NCBI GenBank assembly: GCA_014381545.1
Contig: JACNLL010000009.1
Span: forward strand, 1-55,037
Length of the DNA stretch: 55,037 bases
Direction: 5' to 3'
From: Candidatus Desulfaltia bathyphila
GTDB taxonomy: Bacteria; Desulfobacterota; Desulfobacteria; Desulfobacterales; ETH-SRB1
Shown: positions 49,375 through 55,037 of the stretch, in pieces
Position numbering within the stretch: position 1 is the first letter of the stretch
How the letters are laid out: each line of letters starts with the position of its first letter
Translations under genes and position numbers: made by a program
The notes under the pieces: model-generated
Told to the model about the DNA's origin: nothing
Database searches by the model: none
The model's input: the letters and a program-made list of their open reading frames with translations, nothing else

Positions 49375-52300
49375 TTGTCAAGAAAAATTCAGTTTACGAT
49401 CAACGGAAGAGAAACCACAGTAAACCCTGAAATCACGATCTTTCAAGCAGCGGAAGAATCAGGGATTCGTATACCAACCCTTTGCTATCAAGAACACCTC
49501 AAGCCCTTAGGACGATGCCGTTTATGCATAGTAGAAATTGAAGGTAAGGATCGTCTGGTAACATCTTGTATCGCAAAGGTCAAAGAAGGAATGGTTGTAG
49601 ATACCGATTCAGAGAGGGTCCGCCAGGCACGTCGCAATAAAATAGAATTAATACTGTCCAAACACTATGGAGACTGCGTAGCCCCATGCCACCTCACCTG
49701 CCCGGCAAACGTGGATATTCAGGGATATCTCGCACTACTTGCCAATGGCCAATATTTGGAAGCATTAAGAATAGTTAAGGAGCGCTGCCCAATGCCTCTG
49801 GTAATCGGAAGGATATGCCCACGCCCCTGTGAAGCTGAATGCCGTCGCCAAAGAGTTGACGAGCCTGTTTGTATTAATTTTGCGAAGCGTTTTCTCGGCG
49901 ATTACGAGAGAAATAATTATAAAAAATTAATTATATGTCTCCCCGAACCTTCTGGTTACAGGGTTGCCGTAGTTGGAGGAGGACCGGCCGGACTTTCCGC
50001 TGCATATTATCTTAGGCAAAAAGGACATGAGGTAACTATATTGGAGGCTATGCCGGAATTAGGTGGACAATTGAGGTATGGAATTCCCAGTTACCGTCTT
50101 CCCAGGCATATACTCGATCTTGAGATAGCATCTATACTTCAGCTTGGAATTGAAGCAAAAACAAATATTTTACTTGGAAAAGACTTTACCTGTGAAAGCC
50201 TTCTGGCAGATGGGTATAGCGCAGTTTTTCTAGGTATAGGGTGCTGGGGTGCACGCAACTTGCGTATCCCCGGAGAAGAATTAAGTGGCGTTATAGAAGG
50301 CACAACTTTTCTAACAGATGTCTCACTTGGGAAAGATGTAGAGATTGGAAATAAGGTAATAGTTATCGGCGGCGGGAATACAGCCATAGATGCTGCTCGC
50401 AGCGCCCTTAGACTTGGCGCCAAAAAGGTCGACATATACTATCGACGGTCCCGCGTTGAAATGCCGGTCCTTGCTGCAGAAGTTGATGCAGCGGAAGAAG
50501 AAGGAATTGGAATCAATATCCTTGTTGCTCCATCCAGATTAATAGGAGAAAATGGCAAGTTGCGGCAGATGGAATATATCGGTATGGAACTGAGGGAAAA
50601 GGATTCCAGTGGAAGAAGGTGTCCTGTGCCGGTATCAGGCTCTGAGCAAGTTACTGACGTGGACACAGTAATAGCAGCAATTGGCCAGATCCCGGATATT
50701 TCCGGGTTACAGCATGATGAGCTTGATCAAGAAATTGAGACAACACGCTGGTGTACAATTGTAGCTCATTCAGGCACGTTACAAACTAACGCTGTAGGGA
50801 TCTTTACCGGAGGAGACATTTTTACGGGTCCCAAAACAGTGATTTCTGCTTTGGGAGCAGGCAGACGCGCTGCAAACTCCATTGATCTTTTTCTTCGCAA
50901 AAAACCTGTAAAATCCCTTGAAATGCCTTTTAACATAAGCAAAGGGCTCCTTGATAAAGTCGATTCACAAAACTTCGTCGGTTTTGCAAAGAAAGCAAGG
51001 GCAAAAATGCCCGAGCTTCCTGCAGGCGCCCGGCGCAATAATTTTGAAGAAGTAGATCTGGGCTTTTCCGAAGAAACTGCTGTTCAAGAAGCAAAAAGGT
51101 GTCTTTCCTGTGGGTGTATTGATGCATTTGAATGCAAATTAAGAGAATATGCAACAGAATACGGAGTAGATACATCAAACATTGAAATCTGGCAGGAGAA
51201 AAAGTTTGAAATAGACGAATCCCACCCTTACATCATAATTGATCCAAACAAGTGCATCAACTGCAGACGATGTGTGCGCAATTGCTCGGAATACCAGTGT
51301 TCCGATGCGATCAAATTAGAAGCTCTGGAATTTGATCAAAAAGGAAAACCTTCTTTCTATGGTCCTGTAATAAATAATAACTGTCTTTCATGCGGTCTGT
51401 GCGTTAGCAACTGTCCCACAGGCGCCCTTGTTGAAAAAACGAAAAAACGACCAGGCCCCTTCCATCTTGAGACCATGCCAACCACATGCTCATTGTGCGG
51501 TTGCGGCTGCGCAATAACATTAAACTACATAGGAAAAGACCTTATCAAGATAACATCGAATCTGCATAAGAAACCTAATTACGGCCATTTATGTATCGAT
51601 GGAAAGTTCAGATATAAAGATGCAGATGGAAGAAAAAGGCTGGATAAGCCGTTGATCAAGCAAAAGGGGCAATTTGTCCCTGTAGAATGGGATGAGGCGA
51701 TTTCCTATGTTGCCCAGCGGCTAAAAACTCTTCAAAAGGCATATCTCCCTGAATCTTTTGCAGGGATTGCCACATCAGCATGCACAAATGAAGAAGCATA
51801 TCTATTTCAGAAATTTTTAAGAGCTGTAATTAAAACTCCAAATATCGACTTTTTCGATAGCCTATCTGAAATAGATATTCTCCCTGAATTTATTTCGCTG
51901 TTTTCGACTACGGCTGAATATAGAACTATTGAAACCGCAAAACAGATTCTTATAACCTCTGACAATCCATCTGTTCGATATCCAATAATCGATGCGCTTG
52001 TCAGACGCGCTCAAAGAAAGAACAAAGCGACAGTTGTCTTTGTGGATGACACATTACCTGATATTTCAGACGAACTGCCGACTGTTTTTCTTTATTCAAA
52101 GGAAATTTTTAAGTGGGATGCAAATCAGCTTGAGCAAATTCTTTCAATGTCCAGGCAGGGATTTTTGCATCTTTTTCCACTTCTTTTTAAATCCAATGGT
52201 TATGGATTGCTTAAGATGGGCGTTTTCCCAAACCTCTTCCCCGGACAAAAGTGGATAAGTGATATTGAAGAACGCAAAAAATTTGAAAATGCCTGGAAAA

Positions 52301-52683
52301 CAACTCTGCCTCAGCAGCCAGGATTATCAATAGACAAAATACTGGAAAAAACTCTTACAGAGGATATTCGTGTAATTTATTTGATGGGGGACATTCCTGA
52401 AGCTATTGAATATGATGACACAGTAAAAAGCTCTCTTTCTCAGGCTGAATTCTTAGTGGCTCAATCACCTTATCGTTCACGGTTATTGTCAGCCGCAGAA
52501 GTAATCCTTACCCCACTTCCACTTAATGAATCAGAGGGAACCATTACCAATATCGAAGGAAGGGTAAGCTCCTTATCTGTTCCAAATACTATGCGGAGCA
52601 AAAATAAACAAGGAAAAGATATAATATCGCAGATTTCAATGCAAATGGGCTATCCAATGTCCCTTAATACCCATAAGCGCTAA
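49375..52683 (+). CDS. Multidomain Fe-S flavoprotein: 2Fe-2S ferredoxin + GltD-like FAD/NAD(P) oxidoreductase + 2[4Fe-4S] + NuoG/FdhA-like domain lacking the Mo/Sec ligand region
   Basis: CYQEHLKPLGRCRLC; VVGGGPAGLSAAYYLRQKGHEV; CINCRRCVRNC/CLSCGLCVSNCP; TCSLCGCGCAITL...HLCIDGKF; TTG start with AGGAGGT RBS. Confidence 0.87.
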   Translation: MSRKIQFTINGRETTVNPEITIFQAAEESGIRIPTLCYQEHLKPLGRCRLCIVEIEGKDRLVTSCIAKVKEGMVVDTDSERVRQARRNKIELILSKHYGDCVAPCHLTCPANVDIQGYLALLANGQYLEALRIVKERCPMPLVIGRICPRPCEAECRRQRVDEPVCINFAKRFLGDYERNNYKKLIICLPEPSGYRVAVVGGGPAGLSAAYYLRQKGHEVTILEAMPELGGQLRYGIPSYRLPRHILDLEIASILQLGIEAKTNILLGKDFTCESLLADGYSAVFLGIGCWGARNLRIPGEELSGVIEGTTFLTDVSLGKDVEIGNKVIVIGGGNTAIDAARSALRLGAKKVDIYYRRSRVEMPVLAAEVDAAEEEGIGINILVAPSRLIGENGKLRQMEYIGMELREKDSSGRRCPVPVSGSEQVTDVDTVIAAIGQIPDISGLQHDELDQEIETTRWCTIVAHSGTLQTNAVGIFTGGDIFTGPKTVISALGAGRRAANSIDLFLRKKPVKSLEMPFNISKGLLDKVDSQNFVGFAKKARAKMPELPAGARRNNFEEVDLGFSEETAVQEAKRCLSCGCIDAFECKLREYATEYGVDTSNIEIWQEKKFEIDESHPYIIIDPNKCINCRRCVRNCSEYQCSDAIKLEALEFDQKGKPSFYGPVINNNCLSCGLCVSNCPTGALVEKTKKRPGPFHLETMPTTCSLCGCGCAITLNYIGKDLIKITSNLHKKPNYGHLCIDGKFRYKDADGRKRLDKPLIKQKGQFVPVEWDEAISYVAQRLKTLQKAYLPESFAGIATSACTNEEAYLFQKFLRAVIKTPNIDFFDSLSEIDILPEFISLFSTTAEYRTIETAKQILITSDNPSVRYPIIDALVRRAQRKNKATVVFVDDTLPDISDELPTVFLYSKEIFKWDANQLEQILSMSRQGFLHLFPLLFKSNGYGLLKMGVFPNLFPGQKWISDIEERKKFENAWKTTLPQQPGLSIDKILEKTLTEDIRVIYLMGDIPEAIEYDDTVKSSLSQAEFLVAQSPYRSRLLSAAEVILTPLPLNESEGTITNIEGRVSSLSVPNTMRSKNKQGKDIISQISMQMGYPMSLNTHKR

Positions 52684-52812
52684 GTTGTTTTTGCCCAGGA
52701 GGAACTGAAAAAAAATGAACATCTTTTAATATGTTCGACGTTCATCTTTCAAAACAACCCCGTACTGCATAAATGTAACCTGTGAATGTTTACAAAACAA
52801 CTTAGCGCTTAT
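52673..52812. mobile_element. 140-nt MITE-like element with perfect 19-bp inverted termini and 13-bp flanking direct repeat
   Basis: ATAAGCGCTAAGTTGTTTT (52673-52691) / AAAACAACTTAGCGCTTAT (52794-52812); TCCCTTAATACCC at 52660-52672 and 52813-52825. Confidence 0.9.
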
Positions 52813-52856
52813 TCCCTTAATACCCCTGTCAGCTAAAAGCCGGAGAGCAAAATCAA

Positions 52857-54569
52857 ATGACTCTTGATGAAATGATAAAATCAGCACGGGGAGTAAAAGA
52901 GGCGGACATTCTTTTAACCAATGTTAGGATTATCGATGTTTTTTCCGGCGAAATCGTTGACGGCGACATAGCGATAGCCGGCGGTTATATCGTTGGGTTT
53001 GGTTCATATCCTGCAAAAAGGACGGTGGACATGGAAAACCGGTTTGTCAGCCCCGGTTTTATCGATGCCCATGTCCATATAGAAAGCTCCATGACATGTA
53101 TCACCGAGTTTGCCCGGGCCATAATTCCATTTGGCACTACGACGGTTTTTGCCGACCCGCATGAAATAGCAAATGTGCTTGGAGCGGACGGAATAAACTA
53201 TATGCTGCAATCGAGCATGCAGCAGCCCATGAATATCTATTTTACCCTTTCCTCGTGCGTTCCGGCAACTAATATGGAAACCTCCGGAGCCAGACTCGGT
53301 GCAGATGATCTTTTCCCTTTTATGGGCAATGACAGGATAGTTGCCCTGGCCGAAATGATGAACTATCCGGGCGTAATACATAGAAATCCTGAAGTATTAA
53401 GAAAAATCGAACTGGCCAAAGCGCACGGAAAGCCTGTTGACGGCCATGCGCCGGGCCTGACAGGAAAGGATCTCTATGCCTATGTTGCGGCAGGAATTTC
53501 AAGCGACCATGAATGCACAACAGCAAAAGAAGCTAAAGAAAAACTTAATGCCGGGATGCATATAATGATCCGGGAGGGAACAGGGGCCAAAAATTTATCA
53601 TCCCTTATTCCCATTGTAAACGAAAAATCCTCAAGCCGTATTATGTGGTGTACGGATGACAGGCATCCACATGATATCCTCGAAGAAGGTCATATCGATT
53701 CAATGGTGCGAAAAGCCATACATAGAGGCATAGATCCTGTTATCGCCATTCAGATGGCAACAATAAATCCTGCCGATTATTTTGGCATAAGCGATATTGG
53801 AGCAATCAGCCCGGGAAGACGCGCCGATTTGGTGGTCTTTTCCGATCTTCACAGACCCCGCATTGAAGAGGTTTATTATGGCGGTGTTCTGGTTGCGCAG
53901 GAAGGCAAAATGTCACCGGAAATAAAAAAGCCGGAGCCCGTGGCCTTTCAGCCATCTATGAATATTGGCAACAAAGAAATTGATTTTTCCATCCCAGCCC
54001 AGGCAAAGCATTTAAGAGTTATCGAGGTTGTTCCTGACCAGGTAATAACGAATCAAAGTATTGTGGAAGCTGCAGTATCCGACAATAAGGTTGTTGCCAG
54101 CATTATCCGTGACATTTTAAAAATCGCTGTTGTAGAAAGGCACACAGGGTCGGGCAATATCGGAAAAGGCTTTGTCCGTGGTTTTGGATTAAAGCGCGGA
54201 GCCCTGTCGTCAAGTGTTGCCCACGACTCTCACAACATAATAGTTGTAGGAACAAATGACGAAGATATGAAAGCGGCAGTAAAAGCCGTAGTAAAAATGG
54301 GCGGAGGCCTGGCAGCCTCATGCGACAGTAAAATATGCGCCACCCTTCCGCTTCCTATCGCAGGACTTATGTCTCAGGAGCCTGTTTATACGGTAAGAGA
54401 AAAACTGGAGAAACTGCTTGAAGTGGCGCGAGATTTCGGAACAATCCTGAATGACCCCTTTATGGCATTGTCCTTTTTATCGCTTCCGGTCATTCCTGAG
54501 CTGAAGATAACAGACAAAGGGCTTGTGGATGTAAAGCGGTTTTGTATGGCACCGCTTTTTGTGGGTTAG
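52857..54569 (+). CDS. ade: Adenine deaminase
   Basis: VSPGFIDAHVHIESSMT, TTVFADPHEIANVLG, CTDDRHPHDILEEGHID. Confidence 0.96.
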   Translation: MTLDEMIKSARGVKEADILLTNVRIIDVFSGEIVDGDIAIAGGYIVGFGSYPAKRTVDMENRFVSPGFIDAHVHIESSMTCITEFARAIIPFGTTTVFADPHEIANVLGADGINYMLQSSMQQPMNIYFTLSSCVPATNMETSGARLGADDLFPFMGNDRIVALAEMMNYPGVIHRNPEVLRKIELAKAHGKPVDGHAPGLTGKDLYAYVAAGISSDHECTTAKEAKEKLNAGMHIMIREGTGAKNLSSLIPIVNEKSSSRIMWCTDDRHPHDILEEGHIDSMVRKAIHRGIDPVIAIQMATINPADYFGISDIGAISPGRRADLVVFSDLHRPRIEEVYYGGVLVAQEGKMSPEIKKPEPVAFQPSMNIGNKEIDFSIPAQAKHLRVIEVVPDQVITNQSIVEAAVSDNKVVASIIRDILKIAVVERHTGSGNIGKGFVRGFGLKRGALSSSVAHDSHNIIVVGTNDEDMKAAVKAVVKMGGGLAASCDSKICATLPLPIAGLMSQEPVYTVREKLEKLLEVARDFGTILNDPFMALSFLSLPVIPELKITDKGLVDVKRFCMAPLFVG

Positions 54570-54582
54570 TAAGTGTATGGAA

Positions 54583-54596
54583 CCCGCTATAGCGGG
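54583..54596. terminator. Palindrome after ade (possible terminator stem)
   Basis: CCCGCTATAGCGGG followed by aaacattttt. Confidence 0.35.
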
Positions 54597-54690
54597 AAAC
54601 ATTTTTCAAAGGTCTCATGTTCTTAAGCTGGATATTTCACACGCATGACGTTGCACACCTGATTCAGTAGTATTCGGGAGAACATAATTC

Positions 54691-55029
54691 TTGTTTTTCA
54701 TTAAAAACAATGTGATATATACCATGATGCTTGTCATTCAGGGAGAGAATGATAAATATGCAACTTTGGCGCAGGTAGATGCCATAGCTCGCAGGGCCGG
54801 AGCCGGAGCAGAGGTAATGGTGCTTCCTGATTGCGGGCATTCACCGCATACCGAACAGAAAGCCACAACATTAAAAGTGATGGCAGATTTTATCTTATCT
54901 ATATTGCACCAACTTGTTTATGTCGTTATAAAACAAACAAAAAAAGGATACATGATGCTTGTAAAAGAAATACTTAATTCAACTAGGAGCCTGTCCGACA
55001 ATCACCTTTTACAAAAAGCAAACTCCTAA
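54691..55029 (+). pseudogene. C-terminal fragment of an alpha/beta hydrolase
   Basis: MLVIQGENDKYATLAQVDAIARRAGAGAEVMVLPDCGHSPHTEQKATTLKVMADFI with catalytic-His GHSPH; no N-terminal nucleophile region. Confidence 0.6.
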
Positions 55030-55037
55030 AAATTTGA

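Overview
Chromosomal window that looks like a sulfate-reducing deltaproteobacterium (Desulfobacterota, Desulfobacterales-like). Supporting genes are a tetraheme cytochrome c3, Tat genes, a selenoprotein and anaerobic Fe-S flavoproteins. Most of the window is housekeeping: moaC(partial)-mltA-tatB-tatC, argJ, rluB, metG-ricT-holB-IHF-NusG paralog-lptD-purM, aminotransferase-hom-thrH, hldE, tRNA-fMet, dnaN-gyrB, thyA, htrA, a TIGR03960-type radical SAM protein, rpmH-rnpA-yidD-yidC-jag-mnmE and ade. dnaN/gyrB, the rpmH-mnmE block and a perfect parS palindrome after mnmE suggest an origin-proximal region, but dnaA, rsmG, parA and parB are not visible. Best second-look items: (1) a kdnA-kdnB pair (8-amino-Kdo pathway) in tight operon with a 1257-aa divergent GlmS-like protein whose catalytic Cys is internal; (2) a HesB/IscA-like selenoprotein with in-frame TGA, split in the ORF track; (3) three copies of a ~189-nt palindromic MITE-like element; (4) a 140-nt inverted-repeat element with a 13-bp direct duplication that inserted into the last codons of a 1102-aa flavoprotein and supplies its stop codon; (5) an orphan parS site; (6) a 307-nt element with perfect 23-bp inverted termini between hom and thrH; (7) a GuaA-like ATPase lacking a glutaminase domain; (8) a methanogen-type thymidylate synthase. 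All family assignments come from reading motifs; no searches were run.
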